Origin: Rhodanobacter panaciterrae
GTDB taxonomy: Bacteria; Pseudomonadota; Gammaproteobacteria; Xanthomonadales; Rhodanobacteraceae
DNA: 64,000 nucleotides
Reading direction: 5' to 3'
Assembly (NCBI RefSeq): GCF_014651895.1
Contig: NZ_BMXT01000001.1
Location: forward strand, 1,550,001 to 1,614,000
The notes beneath the pieces were generated by a model. It saw only the letters and a program-made list of their open reading frames with translations. It made no database searches and was not told the DNA's origin. Shown one piece after another: positions 54,424 through 63,611 of the stretch. Numbering within the stretch: the first letter of the stretch is position 1; each line of letters starts with the position of its first letter. Made by a program: the position numbers and the translations under genes.

Positions 54424-54466
54424 CACAATGCAATCGGGCCGGCAAGGCCGGCCCGATTGCATTGTG
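54424..54466. terminator. 20-bp perfect hairpin between fimV and truA
   Basis: CACAATGCAATCGGGCCGGC pairs over all 20 bases with its complement, with a 3-base loop. It lies 18 bases after the fimV stop. There is no T-run, so it may be a terminator of unusual form, an RNA-processing site or a stability element. It should at least weaken read-through into truA. Confidence 0.7.
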
Positions 54467-54484
54467 CGAACCGCGGCGACTGGC

Positions 54485-56893
54485 TCAGTGCAGGTTATCG
54501 AGCAGACGCTTGGCGACATCCCGCTGCATCTGGCTGCCTTCCTTCATTACCTCGCCCAGCATGGCGCGGGCGCCATCGGCGTCACCCATGTCCAGATAGG
54601 CACGAGCAAGATCGAGCTTGGTATCGATCGGGTCGTCATTGAACTCGCCCAGATCATGGCCCGGATCGCTGGCCTGATGCGTGCTGTCCGCCTCGTCGAA
54701 ATGCCAGCTCGAAGCCGACTCGGCCGTTGTGGCGGCATGCGTGTCGGACGCATGCGTGTCCGCCTTCAGCGGCGCCACCACGGTGGCGTCGTCCGAAGCC
54801 AGCGTGTGCGTGCCCGATTCGGCAGCAGGTGGTTTGGTCAGATCGAAATTGAAGTTGTATTCACTGACCTTCTTCGGTGCGCCCGACGGCAACGGCGGCA
54901 TCGACGATACGACCGTGGGCGCGTCGCTTTCGGCCGCATAGTCGTCGATGTCGAATTCGCGATGGGCCTCGGCATCCTCATGCACCGGCAATTCGGGATG
55001 GTGGTCGAACAGCGGGTGGCCCGGCACCAGATCCTCGCCCATGTGCACCACGTCCTGCCATTCGTCCTGCTGCGGATCGGTGATATGCGCGTGCATGGCT
55101 TCAGCCGCTGCCTCGAAGTGCTCAACGTCGCGCCGCGAGTAGTACAGCGTGACCAGCTCCAGATGCAGATAGATGTCGTCCGGATGCTCGGCCAGCTGAT
55201 CGAGCAGTTCTTCCTGATCGACATCGTCGCTGCCGACGAGGTCCTGTCCAGCCGATGGCGTCGAACTGAAACGATCGGCCAGCGACGATGCGGATGGCGC
55301 CGACGCGGCAGCGGCCGGTTTGCGACGACCGAGCATGGCCAGCAGGATCAACAGCACGATGGCAGCGCCACCGGCGCCCCATGCCCAAGTCTGCATGTAC
55401 CACGGCTGCTCGACCACCGACGTAGCTGAGCTTGGCTTGACCACAGGTTTGGCCACCGGCTTGACCGGTGCCGGTGTGACGGCTGCCGTAGCCGACGCGG
55501 AGCTGCTCGCCGCTGGCGGACTGGCGGGCGCAGCCGGAGTGGCGGCGGTCACCGCGGTCGAACTCGCCGCAACAGGGGCCGAACCCGCACTCGCCGCGGT
55601 GCTGGCCGTGGCGGTTTCCAGGTGTTCAGGCAGCGCCGCCGTCCCGGCAGCCTTTGCCACGCTGGCGGCCGGGGTCGGCTCGGTCGTTGTCACCGCTGCC
55701 GCCGCCGGCAGACCAGCGGACTTGCGCGCTGCCGCCAGTTTGGCCTGCAGTTCGGCAATCTCGTTGTCCTTCAGTGACAGCAGATGCTCATTCTTGCTGT
55801 TGATGTCCGCCAGATCCTTCAGGCGGGTTTTCAGATCGGTGCTCTGCTGCTGCAGGCTGGCCAGGCTTTCCTGGCTGCGCAGGAGATCCTGACGAATGCT
55901 GGCGACGGCTGCCTTGTCGCCCTTGCTGGCGGCACCGCTGCCCTGGGCTCCGCTACCGTTGCCGTCCTTCGCCGGCATCAGCGCCAAGCGGTCACCCGCG
56001 TCGCTGGATGCGTTGCTGGGAGCACTTGAAGCGGACGCGCGGGTTGCCGTATCGGCCACGAGCGCAGGCTTGCCCGGCGTGCCGGCACGCCAGTCACTGT
56101 TCTGACGACGTACTTCAGCCACGGCCGCAGCGATGGTCATCGCCTGCGCCTCGGCGGAGGTCGGCACACGCAGTACCGCACCACTCTTCAGCGCATTGAT
56201 GTTGTCGCGGTAGAACGCCTCGGGATTGGCCTGCTTCAACGCCAGCAGCATCTGCTGCACATCGACTCCCGCCGGTGCGGTGCTGCGGGCGATCGACGAC
56301 AAGGTCTGGCCACGCTGGACCAGGCCGTACTGGCCATTGCTAACGGCAGCCGGTGCCGCCTTGGGAGCTGCGGCAACAGGCGCCTGCGTCGATGCCGTCT
56401 TGGCATGCACGGGCTGGCTTGGTGCCGTTGCTTGCGTCAGCGACGCCTTCGCTTGCGTGGGTACCGGTGCAGCTGCGACAGCGGCGGGGGCCGCCGTCGC
56501 TGCATTGGCCGGATCAAGCAGGATGGCGAATTCGCGCACGCTCTTGCCTGCGCTGCTGTTCACTTCCAGCAACAGGTCGAGGTAGGGATCGTCGACTGCC
56601 TGGCTGCTGGTAATCCGGATGACCTTGCCACCCGCGGCGTTGGCCACACTGAAATGCAGCGGGATCGTGGTGCGACCACCGACGATGCCGGCACGGGCAA
56701 ATTCCTCACTGGAAGCCAACTGGACGCTGAGATTCTGCAATTCCGCCGGACTGGCAGGATGCAGCGGAATTTCCGCCAGCAAGGGCTGCCCCAACGCCGA
56801 TTTGACCTGGATCTGACCAAGGTCCAGTGCCATGGCCTGGCTGGTGCCCAAGGCCAGTGCCACCAGCATCGACAATTTCAACGAACGATTCAT
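54485..56893 (-). CDS. fimV: FimV-like pilus assembly/polar organiser protein
   Basis: An 802-residue protein: signal peptide (1-22), conserved N-terminal domain (LDLGQIQVKSALGQPLLAEI, residues 24-127), LysM at about 188-243, coiled coil at about 330-392, Ala/Pro/Ser-rich linker, one TM at about 503-522, and an acidic cytoplasmic part ending in the FimV C-terminal TPR motif (DTKLDLARAYLDMGDADGAR). In Pseudomonas FimV supports type IV pili and polar cAMP signalling. ATG 56893 has a GGGGGAA upstream. Lies between truA and asd, its usual place. Confidence 0.92.
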   Translation of the reverse strand: MNRSLKLSMLVALALGTSQAMALDLGQIQVKSALGQPLLAEIPLHPASPAELQNLSVQLASSEEFARAGIVGGRTTIPLHFSVANAAGGKVIRITSSQAVDDPYLDLLLEVNSSAGKSVREFAILLDPANAATAAPAAVAAAPVPTQAKASLTQATAPSQPVHAKTASTQAPVAAAPKAAPAAVSNGQYGLVQRGQTLSSIARSTAPAGVDVQQMLLALKQANPEAFYRDNINALKSGAVLRVPTSAEAQAMTIAAAVAEVRRQNSDWRAGTPGKPALVADTATRASASSAPSNASSDAGDRLALMPAKDGNGSGAQGSGAASKGDKAAVASIRQDLLRSQESLASLQQQSTDLKTRLKDLADINSKNEHLLSLKDNEIAELQAKLAAARKSAGLPAAAAVTTTEPTPAASVAKAAGTAALPEHLETATASTAASAGSAPVAASSTAVTAATPAAPASPPAASSSASATAAVTPAPVKPVAKPVVKPSSATSVVEQPWYMQTWAWGAGGAAIVLLILLAMLGRRKPAAAASAPSASSLADRFSSTPSAGQDLVGSDDVDQEELLDQLAEHPDDIYLHLELVTLYYSRRDVEHFEAAAEAMHAHITDPQQDEWQDVVHMGEDLVPGHPLFDHHPELPVHEDAEAHREFDIDDYAAESDAPTVVSSMPPLPSGAPKKVSEYNFNFDLTKPPAAESGTHTLASDDATVVAPLKADTHASDTHAATTAESASSWHFDEADSTHQASDPGHDLGEFNDDPIDTKLDLARAYLDMGDADGARAMLGEVMKEGSQMQRDVAKRLLDNLH

Positions 56894-57042
56894 GCGTGTT
56901 CCCCCGAACGATCTTTGGCGCAACTCTTGTGGTGTCGCCGCGGTGGCGGCTACTGCGGCAAACGAGGTGCCACTTTAGTTATATGCAGAGCAATCAACAA
57001 TAGCTGCGGCGAATACTTGCAGAGCATTGCTGCGGTGTGTTC

Positions 57043-57357
57043 TCACCGCAGCGGAACGCTCTGATGCTGCGCAGGTGCCGGGGTGGCCCGCAGTTCCTGC
57101 AATTGTTTCTGCAGCTCGGCGATCGCCTGATCCTGCTGTTGCAGGCGCTCACTGGCGCGCTTGCTGTCCGATTCCTGCTTGGCGAGATCCTGTTCCAGCC
57201 GCTTCACCTCGGCCTGGCTCCGGGTCACGCGTTGCTTGACCTTGGGCAGCGATGCCGTGGCCTGTGCAGCCGGCTGTGACTTGGATTGGTCGCTGCCGGC
57301 CCATGCCGCCGACGCCAGCACTAGGCCAATGACACCCACGAATTGCAAATAACGCAT
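57043..57357 (-). CDS. Small exported coiled-coil protein
   Basis: A 104-residue protein: signal peptide (VGVIGLVLASAAWAG) and a coiled coil (RSQAEVKRLEQDLAKQ, then SERLQQQDQAIAELQKQL). No family name known to me. It starts 1 base after the asd stop (minus strand) and before fimV, so probably part of an asd-fimV transcript. Confidence 0.75.
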   Translation of the reverse strand: MRYLQFVGVIGLVLASAAWAGSDQSKSQPAAQATASLPKVKQRVTRSQAEVKRLEQDLAKQESDSKRASERLQQQDQAIAELQKQLQELRATPAPAQHQSVPLR

Positions 57358-57358
57358 C

Positions 57359-58390
57359 TTAGAGATAGTCCTCGATCAGCAGTTCGGCGATCTGCACGGC
57401 GTTCAGCGCCGCGCCCTTGCGGATATTGTCCGAGACGACCCACATATCCAGCCCGCGCTCGTGCGAGATGTCCTCGCGGATGCGCCCGACATACACCGCA
57501 TCGGTGCCGGCCGCCTCGCCCACCGGAGTCGGGTAGCCGCCCGGCTTGCGCTCGTCCACCAGCACCACGCCCGGCGCCTGCCGCAGCAGTTCGCGGGCCT
57601 GTTCGGCGGTGATCTTGTCGCTGGTTTCGATATGCACTGCCTCGGAGTGGCCATAGAACACCGGCACGCGCACCGCGGTCGGGTTCACCTGGATCGACTC
57701 GTCTTCCAGGATCTTGCGGGTTTCCCACACCAGCTTCATTTCTTCCTTGGTGTAGCCGTTCGGCTGGAAGTCGTCGATCTGCGGAATCACATTGAACGCG
57801 ATCTGCGCGGGGAATTTCTTGCCCGGCTCCACGCTTTGGAAGTTCAGCAGGGCCGCAGTCTGCTTGCCCAGTTCTTCCATGCCGGTGCGACCGGCGCCGG
57901 AGACCGACTGGTAGGTGGCCACATTGATCCGCTCGATCTGCACCGCGCGGTGGATCGGCGCCAGCGCCACCAGCATCTGCATGGTCGAGCAGTTCGGGTT
58001 CGCGATGATGCCGCGTTGGGTGTACTGCGCGATTGCGTGCGGGTTGACCTCGCTGATCACCAGCGGGATATCGTCCTGGTAACGGAACTCCGAGGTGTTG
58101 TCGATCACCACCGCACCGGCCGCCGCCGCGCGCGGCGCATGCTCGCGGCTGACCGAGCCGCCGGCCGAGAAGAACGCGATGTCGACGCCCGCAAAATCGT
58201 AGGTATCGAGCAGCTGCACGGTGATGTCCTGACCACCGAAGCTGACCTTGCCGCCGGCCGAACGCTCACTGGCCAACGGCACCAGCTCGCTGACCGGAAA
58301 ATCGCGCTCAGCGAGGATCGCCAGCAGGGTCTCGCCGACGGCGCCGGTGGCGCCGACCATCGCGACTTTGTAACTGCTCTTCTTGCTCAT
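57359..58390 (-). CDS. asd: Aspartate-semialdehyde dehydrogenase
   Basis: A 343-residue enzyme of the aspartate pathway (lysine, threonine, methionine and diaminopimelate). NADP-binding VAMVGATGAVGETLLAIL; catalytic Cys in IANPNCSTMQML; the His in RVPVFYGHSEAVHIE. Normal length, ATG 58390. First gene of the asd-fimV group. Confidence 0.96.
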   Translation of the reverse strand: MSKKSSYKVAMVGATGAVGETLLAILAERDFPVSELVPLASERSAGGKVSFGGQDITVQLLDTYDFAGVDIAFFSAGGSVSREHAPRAAAAGAVVIDNTSEFRYQDDIPLVISEVNPHAIAQYTQRGIIANPNCSTMQMLVALAPIHRAVQIERINVATYQSVSGAGRTGMEELGKQTAALLNFQSVEPGKKFPAQIAFNVIPQIDDFQPNGYTKEEMKLVWETRKILEDESIQVNPTAVRVPVFYGHSEAVHIETSDKITAEQARELLRQAPGVVLVDERKPGGYPTPVGEAAGTDAVYVGRIREDISHERGLDMWVVSDNIRKGAALNAVQIAELLIEDYL

Positions 58391-58431
58391 GGGTCTCGAT
58401 TCTTTGCTCAGGACGGGGATGTGGCGCCAGC

Positions 58432-59424
58432 TCAGGCCAGCACGTTCGGGTTGAGGATCGTCGGTGGCCGCCCGGCATGCGGGCCATGGCCAAACAACGC
58501 CAGCACATTGTCGACTGCCAAGGCGGTCATTGCGCGGCGTGTTTCCTGACTGGCACTGGCGATATGCGGGCTGAGCAGCACATTGTCCAGCTCAAGCAGG
58601 GCTGGATGCACGGCCGGTTCGCCCTCGAACACGTCCAGCGCGGCGCCGGCCAGTCGCCGTTCGCGCAGTACCACAGCCAGCGCGGCATCGTCGACGATGC
58701 CGCCGCGGGCCACGTTGATCAGCATCGCCGTCGGCTTCATTTGCGCCAGCTCGGGCGCGCCGATCGCGTGCCGGGTCTGCGTCGTCAACGGCAGCACCAG
58801 CATCAGGAAATCGGACTCGCGCAGCAATTGCTGCTTGTCGACGTAGCGCGCGTTGCAGGCACGCTCATCCGCCTCCGGCAGCGGCGAACGGTTGTGATAG
58901 AGCACCGGCATGCCGAAACCGCTGGCACGGTGCGCAATGGCCTGGCCGATGCGGCCCATGCCGAGAATGCCCAGCGTGCGCCCGCGCACGTCCATGCCCA
59001 GCCACGCCTTGAATTCGGTGGCGTGCCAGTGGCCCGCGCGCAGCCAGCGCTCGGCAGCATTCATCCGCCGCGCGACGCCGAGCATCATGGCCCAGGCATA
59101 GTCGGCCACGCTCTCGTTGAGCACGTCGGCGGTATTCGAGGCGGCGATGCCGGCTGCGCTCAGCGCGTCCAGATCGAGATTGTCGTAGCCGACGCCGAGG
59201 TTGGCGACGATGCGCAACCGCGTCGCAGCGGCGATTTCCGCTGCACCGATGCGATCCTTCAGACCCACGATCACCGCATCCTGTCCGGCCAGCTTGGCGG
59301 CCAGCTCGGTCCGGCTGAACTTCACCTCTTCCGGCTCGGCGGTCACCTCGAAATGCGGCTCGAGCCGGGCAATGATGCCCGGAAAGGTGGGCCGGGAAAT
59401 CCAGACTCGCGGCTTGTCACTCAT
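58432..59424 (-). CDS. D-isomer-specific 2-hydroxyacid dehydrogenase
   Basis: A 330-residue NAD(P)-dependent dehydrogenase. Nucleotide motif LGILGMGRIGQAIAHRA; catalytic Arg in NVARGGIVDDAAL, Glu in DVFEGEPAVHP and His in VLLSPHIASAS. Closest to glyoxylate/hydroxypyruvate reductase B (GhrB) or 2-ketogluconate reductase; the exact substrate is open. It lies between aroC and asd in the same direction. Confidence 0.88.
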   Translation of the reverse strand: MSDKPRVWISRPTFPGIIARLEPHFEVTAEPEEVKFSRTELAAKLAGQDAVIVGLKDRIGAAEIAAATRLRIVANLGVGYDNLDLDALSAAGIAASNTADVLNESVADYAWAMMLGVARRMNAAERWLRAGHWHATEFKAWLGMDVRGRTLGILGMGRIGQAIAHRASGFGMPVLYHNRSPLPEADERACNARYVDKQQLLRESDFLMLVLPLTTQTRHAIGAPELAQMKPTAMLINVARGGIVDDAALAVVLRERRLAGAALDVFEGEPAVHPALLELDNVLLSPHIASASQETRRAMTALAVDNVLALFGHGPHAGRPPTILNPNVLA

Positions 59425-59451
59425 CGGTATGGCTCCGGTTGCAGTGCCGCG

Positions 59452-60540
59452 TCATGGAATACGTGGTGCCACTGCACCCACATCGCCACATTGCGCACGA
59501 TGACGCAAAGCGTGGTCGATCAGGACCAGCGCCATCATCGCCTCGGCGATCGGCGTGGCACGGATGCCGACGCACGGATCGTGACGACCCTTGGTCACCA
59601 CCTCGGTCGGCTCGCCAGCGAGGTTCACGCTGTGGCCGGGAATCAGGATGCTGGAAGTAGGCTTGAGCACCATCGAGGCTGTCACCGGCTGGCCGCTGCT
59701 GATGCCACCGAGAATGCCGCCGGCATGATTGGAGGCAAAGCCGTCCATGCTCATCTCGTCACGATGTTCGCTGCCGTGCTGGATGACTGCGGCGAAACCA
59801 TCGCCGATCTCCACACCCTTGACCGCGTTGATCGACATCAGCGCGCTGGCCAGATCGCCATCGAGCTTGCCGTAGATCGGCTCGCCCCAGCCCGGTGGCA
59901 CGCCGTCGGCGACCACGTTCACGCGCGCGCCGACCGAATCGCCAGATTTGCGCAGCGCGTTGATATAGGTTTCCAACGCAGGCACCTGCGCCGCCGCCGG
60001 CCAGAAGAACGGGTTCTGCTCCACCGCCGCCCAGTCGAACGCATCCGGCGTGATCTCGCCGATCTGCGCCAGGTAACCACGCACGCGCACGCCGTAACGC
60101 TCGGCCAGCCACTTCTTCGCAATGACGGCAGCGGCCACGCGCATGGTGGTCTCGCGCGCCGAGGAACGTCCGCCGCCGCGCGGATCGCGGATGCCGTACT
60201 TCTGCCAATAGGTGTAGTCGGCATGACCGGGACGAAACGTCTGCACGATATCGCCGTAATCCTTGCTGCGCTGATCCGTATTGCGGATCAGCAGCGCGAT
60301 CGGCGTGCCGGTGGTCTTGCCTTCGTAGACGCCGGAGAGAATTTCAACGTCGTCCGCTTCGTGCCGTTGCGAGGTGTAACGGCTCCGGCCGGTGGCGCGG
60401 CGTTCGAGATCGGTCTTGAACTCTTCCGGACTGATCGGCAACCCCGGCGGGCACCCGTCGATCACGCAGCCGATCGCCGGTCCGTGGCTTTCGCCGAAGG
60501 TGGTGACAGTGAAGAGTTTGCCGAAGGAGTTGCTGGACAC
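59452..60540 (-). CDS. aroC: Chorismate synthase
   Basis: A 362-residue FMN-dependent enzyme producing chorismate, the aromatic amino acid precursor. Seen: [20 protein letters not shown] at the start, [34 protein letters not shown] and [16 protein letters not shown]. The GTG at 60540 gives the usual N-terminus; an earlier GTG at 60570 adds 10 residues. Enzyme complete. Confidence 0.96.
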   Translation of the reverse strand: MSSNSFGKLFTVTTFGESHGPAIGCVIDGCPPGLPISPEEFKTDLERRATGRSRYTSQRHEADDVEILSGVYEGKTTGTPIALLIRNTDQRSKDYGDIVQTFRPGHADYTYWQKYGIRDPRGGGRSSARETTMRVAAAVIAKKWLAERYGVRVRGYLAQIGEITPDAFDWAAVEQNPFFWPAAAQVPALETYINALRKSGDSVGARVNVVADGVPPGWGEPIYGKLDGDLASALMSINAVKGVEIGDGFAAVIQHGSEHRDEMSMDGFASNHAGGILGGISSGQPVTASMVLKPTSSILIPGHSVNLAGEPTEVVTKGRHDPCVGIRATPIAEAMMALVLIDHALRHRAQCGDVGAVAPRIP

Positions 60541-60598
60541 GGGGTCTGGACGTCTGAAGGAAACCCTCACAGCTTAACGCGACAGCGCCCGGATCGGG

Positions 60599-61150
60599 TC
60601 AGTGCGCCAATTGCGCGGCACGCCACTCGCTGGCCAGCAGCGCGAATACCACGTCGTCGACCCATTCACCGTGCAGCCACAGGCTTTCGCGGTGATGGGC
60701 CTCCTGCCGCATGCCGAGCGCGCGCAGCATCGCCATGCTGGCGAGGTTGCGCGGATCGACCGAGGCGTGAATGCGATGCCGGCCAAGTTGACCGAATACC
60801 AGCTCGAAAAGGGCACGCACCGCCTCGCTGGCATAGCCCCTGCCCTGATGGACCGGCGCGATGCTGATTCCGAACTCGACCGAACCCTCGGCATCCGCTG
60901 GCAGGTGAATGCCCAGGTCGCCGATCAATGCTTCACCATCACGTAGACGGATCGCGCGCTGAAACCAGCTATCCGGCATATCCAGCGACGCACCGGCCTG
61001 ACGCTCGATGAAATCTGCCGCCTCGGCCACGCTGGCCGGACGCCAGCCCTGAAAACGGGATACGTCCGGATCGGCACGATAGCCGAACAACGCCGCGGCG
61101 TCCGCCGCACGCAAGGCATCGAGCCGGAGGCGCGGTGTGTTCAGTTCCAT
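60599..61150 (-). CDS. GNAT-family acetyltransferase (RimJ/RimL-like)
   Basis: A 183-residue protein of the GNAT fold: TPRLRLDALRAADAAALFGY, the acetyl-CoA binding VHQGRGYASEAVRALFE, and NLASMAMLRALGMRQEAHHR. Resembles ribosomal-protein N-acetyltransferases, but the substrate is not known. Located between prmB (14 bases upstream) and aroC, same strand. Confidence 0.88.
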   Translation of the reverse strand: MELNTPRLRLDALRAADAAALFGYRADPDVSRFQGWRPASVAEAADFIERQAGASLDMPDSWFQRAIRLRDGEALIGDLGIHLPADAEGSVEFGISIAPVHQGRGYASEAVRALFELVFGQLGRHRIHASVDPRNLASMAMLRALGMRQEAHHRESLWLHGEWVDDVVFALLASEWRAAQLAH

Positions 61151-61164
61151 GCGGCGAAGTTCTT

Positions 61165-62091
61165 TCAGGCGACGCGGCGCGCAGCAGCCGCCGCACGGAT
61201 CACCGCGGCGTGCTCGACCAGATCGCGCCGCTCCAGCGCGAAGATGCCCATCTGGCCGACCTTGAACTCGATCCAGATGAACGGAACTTCCGGCAGCAAC
61301 GCGGCCAGCGCATGTTCGCTCTCGCCCACCTCGACGATCAGCAGGCCGTCATCGGTGAGATGGTCAGCCGCCTCGTCCAGCATGCGCAGGCATAGATCCA
61401 GACCATCGACACCGGAGGTGAGGCCCAGCTTCGGCTCATGCGCGTATTCGCCCGGCAGCGCGGTGTACTCGTCCTCGGTGACGTACGGCGGATTGGAGAC
61501 GATCAGGTCGTAACGACGCCCCTTCACGCCGGCGAACAGATCGGACTGGATCGCCTCGACCCGACCCTCGACGTGCTGGAACACGATGTTCTCGCGCGCC
61601 AGCGACAACGCCTCGTCGCTGATATCGACGATGTCGACCTGCCACTCCGGGTTGTACTCGGCCATCGCGATGCCGATGCAGCCCGAACCGGTGCACAGGT
61701 CCAGCGCGCGCTCGATGTGGCGCTCGTCCAGCCACGGTGCAAAGCCCGACTCGATCAGTTCAGCGATCGGCGAACGCGGCACCAGCGCGCGGCGATCGCT
61801 CTTGAACTTCAGCCCGGCGAACCAGGTCTCGCCGACCAGGTAGGCCACCGGCAGACGCTCGGTCACGCGGCGCTCGATCAGCGCCAGCACGTTCGCGCGC
61901 TCGGCCGCCGTGAGCTTGCCCGCGCCGTAGGCCGGCGGGATGTCCGGTGGCAGGTGCAGGCTGGCCAGCACCAGATGCGTGGCCTCATCAATCGGGTTGT
62001 CGTGGCTGTGCCCGAAGGTGAGTCCGGCGGCCGAAAAGCGACTGGCGCCATAACGGATGAAGTCGATGATGGAGGCGAGTTCGGCAGTCAC
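61165..62091 (-). CDS. prmB: Ribosomal protein L3 N5-glutamine methyltransferase
   Basis: A 308-residue SAM-dependent methyltransferase. Catalytic NPPY in DLIVSNPPYVTEDEY; SAM motif ALDLCTGSGCIGIAMAEY; N-terminal SRFSAAGLTFGHSHDNPIDE is PrmB-like. GTG 62091 gives the usual length; ATG 62124 is an alternative that adds 11 residues. Divergent from psd. Confidence 0.93.
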   Translation of the reverse strand: MTAELASIIDFIRYGASRFSAAGLTFGHSHDNPIDEATHLVLASLHLPPDIPPAYGAGKLTAAERANVLALIERRVTERLPVAYLVGETWFAGLKFKSDRRALVPRSPIAELIESGFAPWLDERHIERALDLCTGSGCIGIAMAEYNPEWQVDIVDISDEALSLARENIVFQHVEGRVEAIQSDLFAGVKGRRYDLIVSNPPYVTEDEYTALPGEYAHEPKLGLTSGVDGLDLCLRMLDEAADHLTDDGLLIVEVGESEHALAALLPEVPFIWIEFKVGQMGIFALERRDLVEHAAVIRAAAAARRVA

Positions 62092-62151
62092 GGCGATCCA
62101 GAGTGCAACAGAATGGCCGACCATTATAAGGCCTGAAGCGGCTCCACCCCG

Positions 62152-62157
62152 TATACT
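62152..62157 (+). promoter_or_regulatory. -10 element directly before psd
   Basis: TATACT ends 6 bases before the psd ATG, so transcription would start at or next to the first base of the start codon. The -35 is weak. No ribosome-binding site is visible, consistent with a leaderless message. Confidence 0.4.
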
Positions 62158-62163
62158 GGGCGG

Positions 62164-63003
62164 ATGACTTTCAACGTATTCCTGCAGTACATCCTGCCGC
62201 ACCGCTTCCTGTCGCGCATCGTCTATTGGGCCACGCGCTGGACCTTCGCGCCGTGGAAGAACTGGCTGATCGGCACCATCGTGCGCAATTACAACGTGAA
62301 CATGGCCGAGGCGGCGCAGCCTGATCCGCTGGCCTACCAGCACTTCAATGCGTTCTTCACGCGCAAGCTGCGCCCTGACGCGCGCCGCGCGGATGCCGAT
62401 CCGGCTGCCCTGCTCTCGCCTGCCGATGGCCGCATCAGCCAGTCCGGCGCGATCGTCGACGGGCGCATCTTCCAGGCCAAGGGTCAGGAGTACACCACCG
62501 CCGAGCTGCTCGGTGGCGACGAGGCTGCCGCCGTGCCGTATCGCAATGGGCGCTTCGTCACCGTGTATCTGTCACCGCGCGACTATCACCGCGTGCACAT
62601 GCCACTGAAAGGCACGCTGAAGGAAACCGTGCACGTGCCGGGTCGTATCTTCAGCGTGGCACCTTTCGCGGTGGCAGCGATCCCGCGCCTGTTTGCACGC
62701 AACGAGCGGCTGGTCTGCCACTTCGAGGGCGAACGCGGCCCGTTCGTGGTGGTGATGGTCGGCGCGATCCTGGTGTCGTCGGTGGCCACGGTGTGGGATG
62801 GCCTGGTGATTCCACCGTATGCCTCGTCGATCCGGCGCAAGTCATTCGTCGGTCAGAACATCACGCTGGAGCGCTTTGCCGAGATGGCGCGCTTCAACAT
62901 GGGTTCTACCGTAATCCTGCTGCTGCCCGAGGGCACCGCCACGCTGGATGGCTTGCAGCCACAACAGGCGGTACTGGTGGGACAACGGCTAGGTCACAGC
63001 TGA
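62164..63003 (+). CDS. psd: Phosphatidylserine decarboxylase proenzyme
   Basis: A 279-residue membrane-associated proenzyme making phosphatidylethanolamine. [11 protein letters not shown] has the Gly-Ser self-cleavage site (usually LGST; here MGST) that yields the pyruvoyl group; ADGRISQSG and [10 protein letters not shown] are conserved catalytic parts. Typical length. Divergent from prmB. Confidence 0.95.
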   Translation: MTFNVFLQYILPHRFLSRIVYWATRWTFAPWKNWLIGTIVRNYNVNMAEAAQPDPLAYQHFNAFFTRKLRPDARRADADPAALLSPADGRISQSGAIVDGRIFQAKGQEYTTAELLGGDEAAAVPYRNGRFVTVYLSPRDYHRVHMPLKGTLKETVHVPGRIFSVAPFAVAAIPRLFARNERLVCHFEGERGPFVVVMVGAILVSSVATVWDGLVIPPYASSIRRKSFVGQNITLERFAEMARFNMGSTVILLLPEGTATLDGLQPQQAVLVGQRLGHS

Positions 63004-63150
63004 AGCCAGACCAGGCTTCCACGCAAGCCGGATAACTGACGTCACACGTCATTTTGTGACGCTCTAGGCGCAATTGCAGGAATCGCTTCGCTACGCTCGC
63101 CACTTCGCCGCACTTCCCAGTGCGGCCGACACCAGCGTCGAGGGGATCCC

Positions 63151-63588
63151 ATGCAGATACTCACTCCACTTTTCGTGATGATGCGCGCGCGCCAGCTTGG
63201 CCGCCAATTTCGCGATATCGAGCGCAGCATCCGGGCGTTGCCCAAGCGCAACCGGGAACGCTTGAGCGCGCTTGCCTTGCGCGAGATCGGCCAGGCTTCG
63301 CGCAGCGACTTCCCGCATCTGTATGGCACCGCGCCGGAAGCACGTTACCTGCCCTGGGGCCAAGGCACCGACGCCGGTTACGAGCGCGCCTGTTCGACCA
63401 ACACCGAAGTGGCGTTGCGCGGCATCGCGCTATGGTTGGCGGTGGCCTATCACGAGACCAAGAACTCGCCGCACAGCAGCCTGCAGCCGCAGCATCGGCA
63501 GCTGATGCAGCTGTTGCGTGAACTGAAGGAAGTCCACAGCAGCGGCAACACCGCCGACAACTGGACACAGGAAAGCGCGGTCGCCTGA
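63151..63588 (+). CDS. Conserved-looking hypothetical protein
   Basis: A 145-residue soluble protein starting at ATG 63151 after a GAGGGGA ribosome site. Features: basic N-terminal half (RNRERLSALALREIGQ), later QPQHRQLMQLLRELKEVHSS. No family recognised. Convergent with the LysM gene. The good ribosome site and codon character support it as a true gene. Confidence 0.65.
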   Translation: MQILTPLFVMMRARQLGRQFRDIERSIRALPKRNRERLSALALREIGQASRSDFPHLYGTAPEARYLPWGQGTDAGYERACSTNTEVALRGIALWLAVAYHETKNSPHSSLQPQHRQLMQLLRELKEVHSSGNTADNWTQESAVA

Positions 63589-63611
63589 CATCAGGCAACC
63601 GCCTGTTCGGC

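Noticed and set aside
58477..60867. A 796-residue plus-strand open frame
   Set aside because: It is antisense to the 2-hydroxyacid dehydrogenase and aroC, has no domain and reflects high-GC codon bias. The minus-strand genes are unmistakable.
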